Shown here one piece after another: positions 8,066-16,800 of a DNA stretch of 64,000 nucleotides. The number at the start of each line of letters is the position of its first letter. The first letter of the stretch is position 1. Below the pieces are notes generated by a model, which saw only the letters and a list, made by a program, of their open reading frames with translations, was not told the origin of the DNA and did not search any database. The position numbers and the translations under genes are program-made. Source of the stretch: Sphingomonas sp. OV641 (GTDB lineage: Bacteria > Pseudomonadota > Alphaproteobacteria > Sphingomonadales > Sphingomonadaceae). The stretch is taken from positions 1,798,001-1,862,000 of the forward strand of contig NZ_FNZB01000001.1 in the NCBI RefSeq assembly GCF_900109205.1, given 5' to 3'.

Positions 8066-9397
8066 TCAGGCTGCCGCAGGCCGGCGGGCGAAGATGCCGA
8101 AGCCGGCGATCACGGCGTAGCAGATCACCGGCAGCACCAGGGCGAACGCCAGGCTGCCGGAGGCATCGGCGAGCGAGCCATAGAGCGGCGGGACCACAGC
8201 GCCGCCGACGATGGCGGTCGCGATCACGCCCGAACCCTCGGCAGCGCGTTTCCCCAGCCCTTCCGAAGCGAGGCTGAAGATGGTCGGGAACATGATCGAG
8301 TTCGCAAGCCCGACCGCGATCAAGGCCCAGCCGGCCGCCACACCGCCCATGTTCGCCGAGAACAGGATCAGCGCAATTGCCGCAGCCCCTGCCGTCGCCA
8401 GCACCTTACCCGGCGAAACGACGCGCAGGATGCCGGAGCCGATGAAGCGGCCCAGCAAGGCGCCACCCCAATAGAAGGGGACGTAATTGCCCGCAGTCTC
8501 AAGCGGGACGTTCCACACGGTCGGCTGCGCCAGATAGACCACCAGGTTCGACCCGATCGCCACCTCCGCGCCGACATACAGGAAGATGCAGGCGACGCCG
8601 AAGGCGAAGCGCGGGCGCGAAAGCAACGTCAGCGCATGGAAGATCGAGCCGGTTTGGTCCTGCTCCTCCTGAAGCCGGTTACGGCGTGTCCAGACCACTC
8701 CGGCGATGACGAGCAACGCCACTGCAAGGCCGATATAGGTGTGGACGATCGCCCGCGAGGCCTCGATCCGATAGGCGTCGAGCGCCGGGCCGCTGAGCGT
8801 CGCCGCACTGACGCCGGCGAGGCTGCCGAGGATCAGCGTGGAGCCGACGCGCGGGAAAATGGTGGTGCCAAGCGAATTGAACGCCTGGGCGAAGGTCAGG
8901 CGGCTGTGCGCTGTGCGAGGTGGCCCCAGCAGTGAAATCAGCGGATTCGCAACGACCTGGACCACCGTGATCCCAGCGCCCAGCACGAACAATGCCAGCA
9001 GGAACATGGCAAAGGTGGCAGAGCTCGACGCCGGGATGAAGAGCAGGCAGCCGACGGTCATCAGGACCAGGCCGAGCGTCGCGGTGCGCATATATCCTGC
9101 CCGCCGAACTACCGCCGCGGCCGGAAGCGAAAACAGCAGATACGCCAGGAAGAACGCGGAATTGACCAGATTTGCCTGGGCGTGGCTGAGGGTGAAGAGC
9201 TCCTGCAGCTTCGGCATCACGATATCGTTCAGGCTGGTGATGCCGCCGAAGATGAAGAACAGCGCGAACACGAACCATCGCAGATCGGGCGCATCGACAT
9301 AGGTGCCGTCCGCTCCTGCCGTTTCCTGAGCCGCGTTGTTGGCGTTGGTCGCGCCCTGGGCAAATGCCATCAAGAAAATCCCTTTTCGAGAACGCAT
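8066..9397 (-). CDS. FucP/GluP-type sugar MFS transporter
   Basis: A 443-residue major facilitator protein with twelve predicted helices. It resembles the FucP (fucose:proton symporter)/glucose-galactose transporter group: the first helix carries FALFFIFGGITSLNDIVMPKL, with the conserved asparagine-aspartate pair seen in FucP, and NSAFFLAYLLFSLPAA follows. It probably imports a hexose or related sugar at the inner membrane; the substrate is not readable. Two starts are possible, the ATG at 9397 (GAGG nine bases upstream) and an in-frame ATG at 9370. No sugar-catabolic gene adjoins it. The 9397 start and its ribosome site lie inside a strong hairpin, described separately. Confidence 0.85.
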   Translation of the reverse strand: MRSRKGIFLMAFAQGATNANNAAQETAGADGTYVDAPDLRWFVFALFFIFGGITSLNDIVMPKLQELFTLSHAQANLVNSAFFLAYLLFSLPAAAVVRRAGYMRTATLGLVLMTVGCLLFIPASSSATFAMFLLALFVLGAGITVVQVVANPLISLLGPPRTAHSRLTFAQAFNSLGTTIFPRVGSTLILGSLAGVSAATLSGPALDAYRIEASRAIVHTYIGLAVALLVIAGVVWTRRNRLQEEQDQTGSIFHALTLLSRPRFAFGVACIFLYVGAEVAIGSNLVVYLAQPTVWNVPLETAGNYVPFYWGGALLGRFIGSGILRVVSPGKVLATAGAAAIALILFSANMGGVAAGWALIAVGLANSIMFPTIFSLASEGLGKRAAEGSGVIATAIVGGAVVPPLYGSLADASGSLAFALVLPVICYAVIAGFGIFARRPAAA

Positions 9398-9416
9398 AAG
9401 CGTTTACCTCGAAAAG
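9382..9416 (-). promoter_or_regulatory. inverted repeat covering ribosome site and start codon of the sugar transporter
   Basis: CTTTTCGAG-AACGC (9382-9395) and GCGTT-TAC-CTCGAAAAG (9400-9416) are complementary over 14 bases, with only a three-base bulge and a four-base loop. In the transporter mRNA this hairpin would bury the GAGG ribosome site and the AUG. As DNA, the inner AACGC-ATAA-GCGTT palindrome could be a repressor operator. Confidence 0.6.
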
Positions 9417-9432
9417 CTCGCGGGGCAACGCG

Positions 9433-10131
9433 TCAGGCGTGGCGCGCGTACCACCATTGCACGGTAGCGGGAAACGGGGTCCAGACACCCGTCCTGATCC
9501 CGGCGTAGCGCAGCGCATCACCGATCCACGCATTGCAGGTGTGGAACGCCGTATAGCGGCCTTGTGCTTGATAAAAGGCGTCATTGCCGAAGTAGCCGAG
9601 GTAGCGCCTGCCGCCCCGGACTAGCGATGCCTGAACATAGGCAGCAAGACGGCGATATTCGGCCGGGCGGACGATCAGGCGGCGCACCGTCCGGTCCGAC
9701 GCCGGCGCCGGCACGTGATCGACATGCACCAGCGTGTCATTGCTGCCCCAAGCCGCAGCCAGCACCGTGCGGAACCTGAGATCGGCCCAGGTCGGCGTTT
9801 CAAGATAAAAGTCCCGCTCGCCCCAGCCAACGGCAATATGATCATGGCCGGCATAGCGGCCATCCCTCAGGTCACTGCCGGGGAAGATCGGCCGCCAGTC
9901 AACGCCAGCCGCTCGCTTGGGCATGACGAGTCCGACATGAATGCCGTTCGACTCCACGAACAACGTCACGCCTTGCTCCGGCTCGCTCCAGGCCTTGTTC
10001 GAGGGGATTGCGCCAACGATCCACCCGGTGATCGGATAGGCAGCGATGAGGCTGAGAAAGGTTGCGGCGATGTCGAGAAAGCGGGAACGGCGCACCGTCT
10101 TAGCGTAGCAGCGGGATGGCTCCGGAGCCAT
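9433..10131 (-). CDS. DUF2459/TIGR02117 family membrane-anchored protein
   Basis: A 232-residue protein with one N-terminal membrane helix (about residues 20-38) and a periplasmic domain of the DUF2459 (TIGR02117) type. Recognisable segments are SNGIHVGLVMP (about 62-72), the VGWGERDFYLETPTW stretch, and the C-terminal FHTCNAWIGDALRYAG segment, which carries a conserved cysteine-asparagine pair. The histidine plus cysteine arrangement hints at a papain-like or NlpC-like hydrolase fold, which is my inference; the family has no assigned function. The ATG at 10131 fits the usual length; the frame is open further upstream to 10221. It appears monocistronic. Confidence 0.75.
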   Translation of the reverse strand: MAPEPSRCYAKTVRRSRFLDIAATFLSLIAAYPITGWIVGAIPSNKAWSEPEQGVTLFVESNGIHVGLVMPKRAAGVDWRPIFPGSDLRDGRYAGHDHIAVGWGERDFYLETPTWADLRFRTVLAAAWGSNDTLVHVDHVPAPASDRTVRRLIVRPAEYRRLAAYVQASLVRGGRRYLGYFGNDAFYQAQGRYTAFHTCNAWIGDALRYAGIRTGVWTPFPATVQWWYARHA

Positions 10132-10250
10132 GACGGCATGGCGATGGAAGTTTCGCAGAGGTTTCGTCCTGCCGAAGGTACTTCTGCCTCGAGAAATCAG
10201 CGCGATTTCGGGGCCGGGCAAGCACGATCCTTCCCGGAAGGCCGCTCAGC

Positions 10251-10280
10251 AAAAAGGCCGCGTCCCGGTGGGCGCGGCCT
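10251..10280 (-). terminator. intrinsic terminator of the F0 ATP synthase operon
   Basis: On the minus strand GGCCGCG, a ten-base loop and CGCGGCC are followed by TTTTT (10255-10251). It lies 25 bases beyond the atpF stop, a textbook rho-independent terminator for the operon. Confidence 0.9.
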
Positions 10281-10305
10281 CGATGTTCTCGCAGTGACCA
10301 GAAGC

Positions 10306-10953
10306 TCAGTTCGGGCGGCCGATCCCCGCGATGGTGCGGTTGATCAAAGTCCGGTCCGCATCGGCGCCGTGACGTTCGGCAATCAATGCCGCGGCAGCGC
10401 TGGCAGCCGCGGCAGCCGTCTTCGCACGAACCTCTGCCAGCGCGGCGCGCTCGGCAGCGGCGATCTTGTCCTCGGCCATCTTCGCACGGCGCATCACCAG
10501 CTCGTCGGCATCCGACTTCGCCTTGGCAATGATCACTTCGGCCTCGTGATTGGCCTGCGCGGCCATCTCGCCGGCGGTCTTCTCCGCGTCGGCGATCTTG
10601 CGCGCATATTCATCACGAAGCGCTTCAGCCTCGGCGCGAAGCGTCTTGGCTTCGTGGAGCTGGCGGCGGATGTCGGCAATCTGACGATCCAGCCCGCCGA
10701 CGATCAGTGCCGGCACCTTCTTCCAGATTAGGATCGCGAACAGCACGATCATCGCCAGCGACACCCAGACGGTGCCGTTCAGACCAAGCAGCTCCGGATC
10801 GACATGGTGGTCCGGCCCGCCCTCCGCGACGCTGGTGCTCAGCGCCTCGGTGCCTTCGGCGCTCATGCCTTCTGCCTCTGCGGCATGCGCGAGGTTCTGC
10901 GCCACCTGGGCAGAGCCGCCAGCCGCGGCAGTCAGGATGATGAACTCAGCCAT
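10306..10953 (-). CDS. atpF: F0F1 ATP synthase subunit b
   Basis: A 215-residue stator subunit. It has an unusually long N-terminal extension (about 55 residues, Ala/Glu/Gly-rich, with an HH pair), one membrane helix near residues 60-78 (VWVSLAMIVLFAILIW), then a long charged coiled coil that dimerises with b' and reaches the F1 head. The start overlaps the end of the b' gene by eight bases, which is normal in the alphaproteobacterial I-B-E-F'-F operon. The F1 genes are not in this window, also normal for alphaproteobacteria, where F0 and F1 operons are separate. Confidence 0.93.
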   Translation of the reverse strand: MAEFIILTAAAGGSAQVAQNLAHAAEAEGMSAEGTEALSTSVAEGGPDHHVDPELLGLNGTVWVSLAMIVLFAILIWKKVPALIVGGLDRQIADIRRQLHEAKTLRAEAEALRDEYARKIADAEKTAGEMAAQANHEAEVIIAKAKSDADELVMRRAKMAEDKIAAAERAALAEVRAKTAAAAASAAAALIAERHGADADRTLINRTIAGIGRPN

Positions 10954-11440
10954 GTGCCATCGCCGCTTTCACAGCGCCCCTTGCTTCGTCCGCCGACACC
11001 TGCACGCCCGAAACGCGCGCCACGATGTCCTGCGTGGCTTCCGCCGCAACCGCCTCGATCTCGTCGAGCGCGCGCTGCGTGGCTGCCTTGATATCCGCCT
11101 CAGCCGCCGCAATCCGATCAGCCTGCTGCTGGCCAGCAGCGTTCAGCGTCTCTTCGCTTGCCTTGGCAGCACGCTGGCGTGCCTCCGCGACGAGCGCCTG
11201 AGCCTTCTCGCGATTGGCCTGGTCGCGCACGCGCCAGTCCGCCTCAACCTTGTCGGCTTGGTCGCGCGCCGCGGAAGCGGCAGCAAGATCCGCAGCGATC
11301 GAGTGATCGCGCGCATCGATCGTCTTCTGCACCTTGGGCAGCATGCCGCGACCCACGATGAAGAACACGGCACCGAAGGTGACGACCAGCCAGAACAGCT
11401 GGGACGCCCAGGTTGCGGCAAGTTGGGAGATCTGAGGCAT
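10946..11440 (-). CDS. F0F1 ATP synthase subunit b'
   Basis: A 164-residue second b-type stator subunit, found in photosynthetic and many other alphaproteobacteria. The membrane helix is near residues 14-34 (LFWLVVTFGAVFFIVGRGMLP), followed by the conserved basic turn KVQKTIDARD and a heptad-rich coiled coil rich in Ala, Glu and Gln. It pairs with the larger b subunit encoded next (8-base overlap) and follows atpE. Shorter than b and lacking its N-terminal extension, as expected for b'. It is often annotated atpG or atpF2. Confidence 0.92.
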   Translation of the reverse strand: MPQISQLAATWASQLFWLVVTFGAVFFIVGRGMLPKVQKTIDARDHSIAADLAAASAARDQADKVEADWRVRDQANREKAQALVAEARQRAAKASEETLNAAGQQQADRIAAAEADIKAATQRALDEIEAVAAEATQDIVARVSGVQVSADEARGAVKAAMAHG

Positions 11441-11547
11441 CTTGAACCCTTAACCTCCCGTCCGTTCGCACCTTGCCGGCCCGAACACCGCACCACGCGG
11501 GGCGGAATGGGCCGGGGCCGCGCGAACGGCGGAGGATCCGTATCGTG

Positions 11548-11775
11548 TTAGGCGACGAAAACCAGGATCATCGCGACAACGAACGAGAGCAGACCGAGAA
11601 GCTCGGCACCGGCGAAACCGATGAAGAGACGGCCCTGCTGTGCGTCGGCCGCACCCGGGTTGCGCAGCGCGCCCTCGAGGAACTTGCCGAAGACGTTGCC
11701 CACACCGAGCGAGGCGAGGCCCGCACCCACAGCGGCCAGACCGGCGCCGAGCAGCTTTGCGGCTTCTGCGTCCAT
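11548..11775 (-). CDS. atpE: F0F1 ATP synthase subunit c
   Basis: A 75-residue hairpin proteolipid of the rotor ring. The first helix is glycine/alanine-rich (GAGLAAVGAGLASLGVG), the polar loop holds EGALRNPGA (about residues 34-42), and the second helix carries the proton-binding glutamate in GFAGAELLG (about residue 58). Glutamate rather than aspartate and the 75-residue length are typical of alphaproteobacteria. Operon position is between atpB and the b' gene. A GGGAGTTACTGAA segment precedes the ATG. Confidence 0.96.
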   Translation of the reverse strand: MDAEAAKLLGAGLAAVGAGLASLGVGNVFGKFLEGALRNPGAADAQQGRLFIGFAGAELLGLLSFVVAMILVFVA

Positions 11776-11825
11776 TTCAGTAACTCCCTATCAAAATCAA
11801 AAGGTTGGATTGAACAATACGAGAC

Positions 11826-12614
11826 TTAGTGCAGATTGACCGCGTCGTTCAGGTAGAGCGAGGTCAACAGCGCGAAGACATAGGCCTGGATCCCGGCGAC
11901 CAGCAGCTCCAGCGCGGAGATGCCGACCATCAGGCCGAAGGAGGGAATACCGACCAGCAGGCCGATTCCGGCACCGGCATTGCCAGCGTTGATCACGAAG
12001 CCCGCCAGCACCTTCAGCAGCACGTGGCCGGCCGTCATCGCGACGAACAGTCGCAGACCAAGGCTGAACGGGCGCACCATGAACGAGACGAACTCGATCA
12101 GCGGGATGACCGGCAGCAGCCACCAGGGCGTGCCATGCGGCACGAAGAGGCTGAAGAAGTGCAGGCCGTGACGCCAGAAGCCAACCACCAGAACGATCGC
12201 GAACGAGAGGATCGCGAGAATGCCGGTGATGGTGAAATGGCTGGTGAAGGTGAACGGATGAACGCCGACCACACCCAGCGGCAGGAGGCCAAGGACGTTG
12301 GCGAACAGGATGAACATGAACAGCGAGAAGACGTAGGGAACGTAACGCTTTCCCTCCGGCCCGATATTCGATGCCAGCATGTTGTCGATGAAGCGGACCA
12401 CGCTTTCGACCATCACCTGACCACGGGTGGGGATAAGCTTGCCCTTGGTGCCGAGCGCCATGAAGGCAATCAAGCCCACCGCAGCCACCGCCATCCACAT
12501 CGCCGAATTGGTGAAGGCGATGTTGTAGCCGGCAATCTGCCAGTCCTGGGTGCCGAACAACGGCTCAACCAGGAACTGGTGCATCGGATCGATCTTGCCG
12601 CCGCCTTCCGCCAC
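11826..12614 (-). CDS. atpB: F0F1 ATP synthase subunit a
   Basis: A 262-residue multi-helix membrane protein forming the proton half-channels against the c ring. The signature FMVRPFSLGLRLFVAMTAGH (about residues 161-180) includes the essential arginine near LGLRLF, and the first part has the expected NSAMWMAVAA helix. Length and order (atpI, atpB, atpE, b', b) match the alphaproteobacterial F0 operon. atpI lies 28 bases upstream. Confidence 0.96.
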   Translation of the reverse strand: MAEGGGKIDPMHQFLVEPLFGTQDWQIAGYNIAFTNSAMWMAVAAVGLIAFMALGTKGKLIPTRGQVMVESVVRFIDNMLASNIGPEGKRYVPYVFSLFMFILFANVLGLLPLGVVGVHPFTFTSHFTITGILAILSFAIVLVVGFWRHGLHFFSLFVPHGTPWWLLPVIPLIEFVSFMVRPFSLGLRLFVAMTAGHVLLKVLAGFVINAGNAGAGIGLLVGIPSFGLMVGISALELLVAGIQAYVFALLTSLYLNDAVNLH

Positions 12615-12642
12615 GCCTGTTTCCCTTAACGAAAGCGCCCGA

Positions 12643-12960
12643 TTACTTCGGGCGCTGGCTAGAAATCCGAATGATGTTTCTGAACGCGACGATCGTCCCG
12701 AGGGCGAGCATCACGAGCAGACCCCAGGGCTGCGTGCCCGCGAATCGGTCGATCACCCAACCGATCAGCGCGCCGCCGACCATCCCGCCGATCAGTTCGG
12801 CCAAGACGCGGTTTCCGAGGCGATAACCGCCGTCGGATTCCGCCTTGCCCGCCCCTGTCCGGTGCGCCTCGTCCGCTTGCGCCGCCTTCAGCCGCTCATC
12901 GAGCGAGGTGAGACGTGCATCGGTGCCGAGGGTGTCTGGTCCGGGCTCGTTTTCTGCCAT
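12643..12960 (-). CDS. atpI: AtpI/AtpZ-type ATP synthase accessory protein
   Basis: A 105-residue protein, first in the F0 operon. The N-terminal half is charged and likely cytoplasmic; the C-terminal half has two helices separated by a short loop (about residues 51-71 and 77-95: VLAELIGGMVGGALIGWVID, then GLLVMLALGTIVAFRNI). This is the pattern of the AtpI/AtpZ family, which aids c-ring assembly or magnesium/calcium transport in studied bacteria. The gene symbol follows operon position. Confidence 0.85.
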   Translation of the reverse strand: MAENEPGPDTLGTDARLTSLDERLKAAQADEAHRTGAGKAESDGGYRLGNRVLAELIGGMVGGALIGWVIDRFAGTQPWGLLVMLALGTIVAFRNIIRISSQRPK

Positions 12961-13197
12961 CCAAGCATCCCCCAGTGTTTTTGGGCAGGCGCAAGGAAGC
13001 CAAGTGGCGAGCCCGCCAAGGCACGGCTCGGTTAGCCGGGGGGTCGGGGGGTGTCAACACTCCCGCAACCTCGTGTTCATGTTGCCGAAACATGGGAAAG
13101 GCTTCGCGAGCGTCGCGGCGGTGGCCCACTCCTTCCGGGCTTGTGCCGGTGTTCGGCGCGCCTTCAACTCGCCAGGCGCGACTGTGGAACAGGCGAG

Positions 13198-13218
13198 ATG
13201 CCGGCGCCTAGCCGGCAT
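13198..13218. terminator. perfect palindrome downstream of ydbL, upstream of atpI
   Basis: ATGCCGGC-GCCTA-GCCGGCAT is a perfect 8-base-pair hairpin 40 bases past the ydbL-like stop. There is no T tract. It could terminate the ydbH operon or be a protein-binding site in the 297-base spacer that must also hold the atpI promoter; nothing else clear is visible in that spacer. Confidence 0.35.
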
Positions 13219-13257
13219 GCCCGCGACGGCGTTAACAGGCGCTCTGACTGATGGAAA

Positions 13258-13638
13258 TCAAACGCACCGCGGGTCGCGAGTCGGCGCGCCGGCACCGCGA
13301 GTCGCCCATTCCCCCGACGGGGTGCGATACTTTTCTCCGGACGCCGTCTGCTGGATAAGATTGCAGCCGCTGGTGAAGGCCAATTGCTCCACGGTCGCGC
13401 CCGACGCCTGCGCCTTTTGCGTATAGGCCGCCTTGCGCTGAATGTTGATCGCGTTGACCAGCGCGCGCAGGTCCGCCGAGCCGGCCCCCACCACGCCGAG
13501 ATAGCCGTCCGGCTGCTCGCCCACCTGCCCCGCGGCACGCGCGGCGGCATAGGCCGGATCACGCTGCGCGAACGCGGCGGCCGACACGCCCGTCAGCGCT
13601 ATCGCCGCAGCTGCCATCACCATCGTTTTCGTACGCAT
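13258..13638 (-). CDS. YdbL family (DUF1318) periplasmic protein
   Basis: A 126-residue secreted protein. The N-terminal signal peptide (about residues 1-24, MRTKTMVMAAAAIALTGVSA then AFAQ) fits signal peptidase I. The mature domain has the DUF1318/YdbL features: GEQPDGYLGVVG (about 41-52), VNAINIQRKAAY (about 62-73) and a late TSGCNLIQQT. In E. coli the YdbL protein is encoded with YdbH and YnbE and is thought to assist that lipid-transport bridge. Here the order ydbH-ynbE-ydbL is conserved, and this gene starts two bases after the ynbE-like stop. The ATG at 13638 was chosen because it begins the signal peptide. Confidence 0.87.
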   Translation of the reverse strand: MRTKTMVMAAAAIALTGVSAAAFAQRDPAYAAARAAGQVGEQPDGYLGVVGAGSADLRALVNAINIQRKAAYTQKAQASGATVEQLAFTSGCNLIQQTASGEKYRTPSGEWATRGAGAPTRDPRCV

Positions 13639-13640
13639 CG

Positions 13641-13814
13641 TCAAAAGATCCCCGGGTTCTGCTTGATCAGCGACTTGGCCTCGTTGTCGAGGCGATACAC
13701 CACTTCCTGCGTGACGCTGATGTTGAGGTTGATCACGATCGGCTTGTCCGGCGCGGCGACGTTGACGCATCCGCCTGTCACCACACCCAGTCCGATCGCC
13801 AGCCTCTTCATCAT
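13641..13814 (-). CDS. YnbE-like small lipoprotein
   Basis: A 57-residue protein with a short basic N terminus and a hydrophobic stretch ending TGGC, a usable lipobox with the acylated cysteine near residue 17. The mature part contains INLNISVTQEVVYRLDNEA, typical of YnbE. In E. coli YnbE is an outer-membrane lipoprotein that stacks on YdbH to make a hydrophobic bridge for phospholipid movement. The ATG at 13814 is chosen for the signal peptide; a TTG at 13850 that overlaps the ydbH stop would add 12 residues. Confidence 0.82.
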   Translation of the reverse strand: MMKRLAIGLGVVTGGCVNVAAPDKPIVINLNISVTQEVVYRLDNEAKSLIKQNPGIF

Positions 13815-13846
13815 CACCACCAACGTCGTGCGCCCCTGATGCTTCG

Positions 13847-16800
13847 TCAATGTTTCGCTCCTGGCATAATATCGCTTGCGGGCGGCTGAATGGTTGGCGG
13901 TGAGGCGCGCTTGTTCTGTTCCTCGAGCAACGCGGGCAGGTTGCGGTCGATCAGGCGCTTGGGATCATAGAAGCTGGCGGCCGAATCGATCAGGCCGCGG
14001 AAGGGTGCCTTGATGCGGACGTTGAACACGAACGGCAGCTTCTGGAGGCGGCGGACGAGGAAGTTGGACTTGGCCCCCTCCCCCTGGCTGACGCCGGCGA
14101 AGCGCACCTCGGTCACCATCTCGCCGGCGAGCGGCCCGTTCATGACGATCTGCAGGTTGCGGTAGCGCAGTGAGCGGAGCGCCTGGAAGGCGATGTTGCC
14201 CCAGGTGCCAAGATCCTTTTCCGTCAACTCGCCGAGATAGGCGAGGCTGCCGCCGCCTTCGCGCACGACGAGCGTGCCATTCTCGATCCGGCCTCCCGAT
14301 TGATCGAACACCATCGGCAGCTCGCCATCGAACACGCCGGTCGCGTCGAGGTTCTTGAAGTCGAACTGCGTGAGGAACTGGCGCGCCTCGGCACCGTCGA
14401 CGCGAAAGGTCATGCGGCGTTCCTGCGGCGATGAGAAGTCGAGCAGGGTCGGCTGAAGCGTCAGCGTGCCACCCGCAAAGGGCCAGCGGCCGCCGTTGAC
14501 GCGAATCTTCAGGTCGCGGAGCAGCTGGTACTCGATCCGACCGTCGGTGACGGCGACGCCGGGATTGATCTCCGCGACCGTGGCAATCTGGTTGGGAGCG
14601 GATTCGAGGCCCAGCAGGTCGGTGAAGCGCACCTCGCCCTTGACGCCGGTGACCGGGCCGAAGGCGGCGGCGAGATCGAGCTTTTCGGTGCCGAAGGTGC
14701 CAGTAGAGGTAACCCCTCTTGGCGACCAGGCGATATCGCCCTTCCCGGCGACACGGCCCTTCACGTCAGCGATGACGCCGAACGTGAGCCGCGTGAGCTC
14801 CTCAGGCTGGAAACCATCGCCGAAGGTGATGCCGGGAACGGCGAGGTGCGCGGCGCCTTCCCCGCTGGCAAGCGCGTGGCGAATGGTGACATCGGCGACC
14901 TTCACGCTCTTGGCGGGTTCGTAGAGCGTGCCCTTGGCGGTGATCGCATTCCCGGCGAGGGTGAGCGCCACGGCACGCGCCGCCAGCGTGTTGAAGCGCG
15001 GGCTGTCCGCCGCGTCGTTCACCGCAAGTGCGCCACCGAGTGTGAGCGCGCCACCTTGAAAACGCCAATCGCCAGCGGCGTCGGAAAGGAGCAACGGCAC
15101 GTTGCCGATCTGCCCAGCACCGCCCGCGAAGGTGCCGGCGATCGCGCCCCGCGCGACACGGCCGTCCAGGCTGGCGAAGTCGAGGCGGGTTACGCTGGCC
15201 GGTCGGCCGATCCGGGCGGTGACATCGCCGAGTGCAAAGGCAGCGGCGGCATGGCGCCACTCCACGCTGCGACTGGCGAGAGCGAGTGGCGATCCGCCCA
15301 GCGTACCGTCCAGCTTGACGCCGGCGGCGCGGACGCCGCCGCCGATCCGGCCACGATCGAAGCTGAACATGGCGCCATCGATCGGGCAGAGGGTCACTGC
15401 CGTATTCGCCAGTGCCAGGCCCGAGAGTGTCAGCCTGTGGACGCTCGCCGGAACGCAGGTCGAGTTCGCCGACACCCGACCATTATCTACACGCAGGGTG
15501 AGCGGCAGGCGCATCGTGTCGATCGCGCCACCGCTCAGCGGACCCGATAGCGTCGCGACGGTGGCGAGCCGCACGCTCCCCGCGGGAGTGGCGGTGAAGC
15601 GCATGGGGGTCAGCGCAAGACTTGCGCCCTTCGCTGCGTAGCGGGCGATCGTCGCAGTGCCCTCGACCTGGCCACCGGGGTGTGACTGGGTGAGTGCGAT
15701 ACGGCCGGTGGGTAGCCCGCCGCCGCCGAAGCGCAGCGTGCCATCGGCGCGAAATCCGCCCCGCTCACCCAGAATCAGTCCGGCACCCTCGCCGAAGCTG
15801 GCGGAGGCGCCTGTTGCGGCCCGCACCGTCGCGCTGCGCATTGTTATGAGCGGGCGGTCGCCGGCGGTGCCGAGCGCGAGGTCGGCGCCCAGATCGAACC
15901 GCTCCGCCGCTTGCGCCAGCGCCGTGGCGGCAGCGCCGGCGAGCGGCTCCAGCGGCGTGCCCGCTGCGCTTGCCGCTGCGCTGACCACGCGGGCACGGGC
16001 GGGCGCCGACACAGCCATGTCGCTGGCGTCGACCCGCCCCGCGGCCAGTGCACGTCCGGCGGCGACCCGCCAGGTGCCGGAAAAGGCGAGCGTCTTGGCG
16101 CCTATACCGCTCGCTGCCATTCTCTCGCCGCGCAGTTGCGCCTCGCCTTGAGTGCGCTTGGCCGACCCTTCGAACCCGATCCGCCCGCCGAGCGCCGCCA
16201 GCCTCGCCCCAGGCGCGACGACCGCCGCCGTCTGCAGCGCAGCCGACCCCTGCCATTGGTCCAGCGCCGGGCTCAGCGCGACGTCGATGCGCGCTTCGGG
16301 ACGGGCGACGCGGGTGTCACCGCAAGCGAGCGCGGCGAGGCGAACGGGGCCGGCGATCCGCGGGGCGGCATCGCGCACCGTAAGCTTCAGAAAGGCGGTT
16401 GGGCGGCGGGTGGTGCAGCTGCCAACAGACAGGTCGCCGCTGACCGCCGCGAGCGTGCCGCGGAAGCCATCATCGAGCCGGCCCCGGCCCGAAAGGCGCA
16501 GGCCGACGACGCCTAACGGCGTGGTGAGGCGCATGCGCGCATCGTTCACGGACAGGTCGATCGCCGGGAGCGCGAAGGGCTTCCCCGACGGTGCCGGCAG
16601 CAGCCGATCGAGTGCGCCGAGCGAGACTTTCCCGTCGACCAGCGCGCCGCGCAGCCGCACGCGGCCGGCGCGCACCGCCGTGACACGCGGGCGACCGGCG
16701 ATCGAAAGGCGCGTCTCGACCCAATCGGCGACGAGATCGGGGTTGGCGGGATCGCCGATCACCACGTTCGTCAGTCGCTGGCGCTGAAAGCCGAGATCCT

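Noticed and set aside
11829..12629. A 266-codon plus-strand frame opposite atpB
   Set aside because: Low-complexity glutamine/histidine/arginine-rich shadow of the a-subunit gene.
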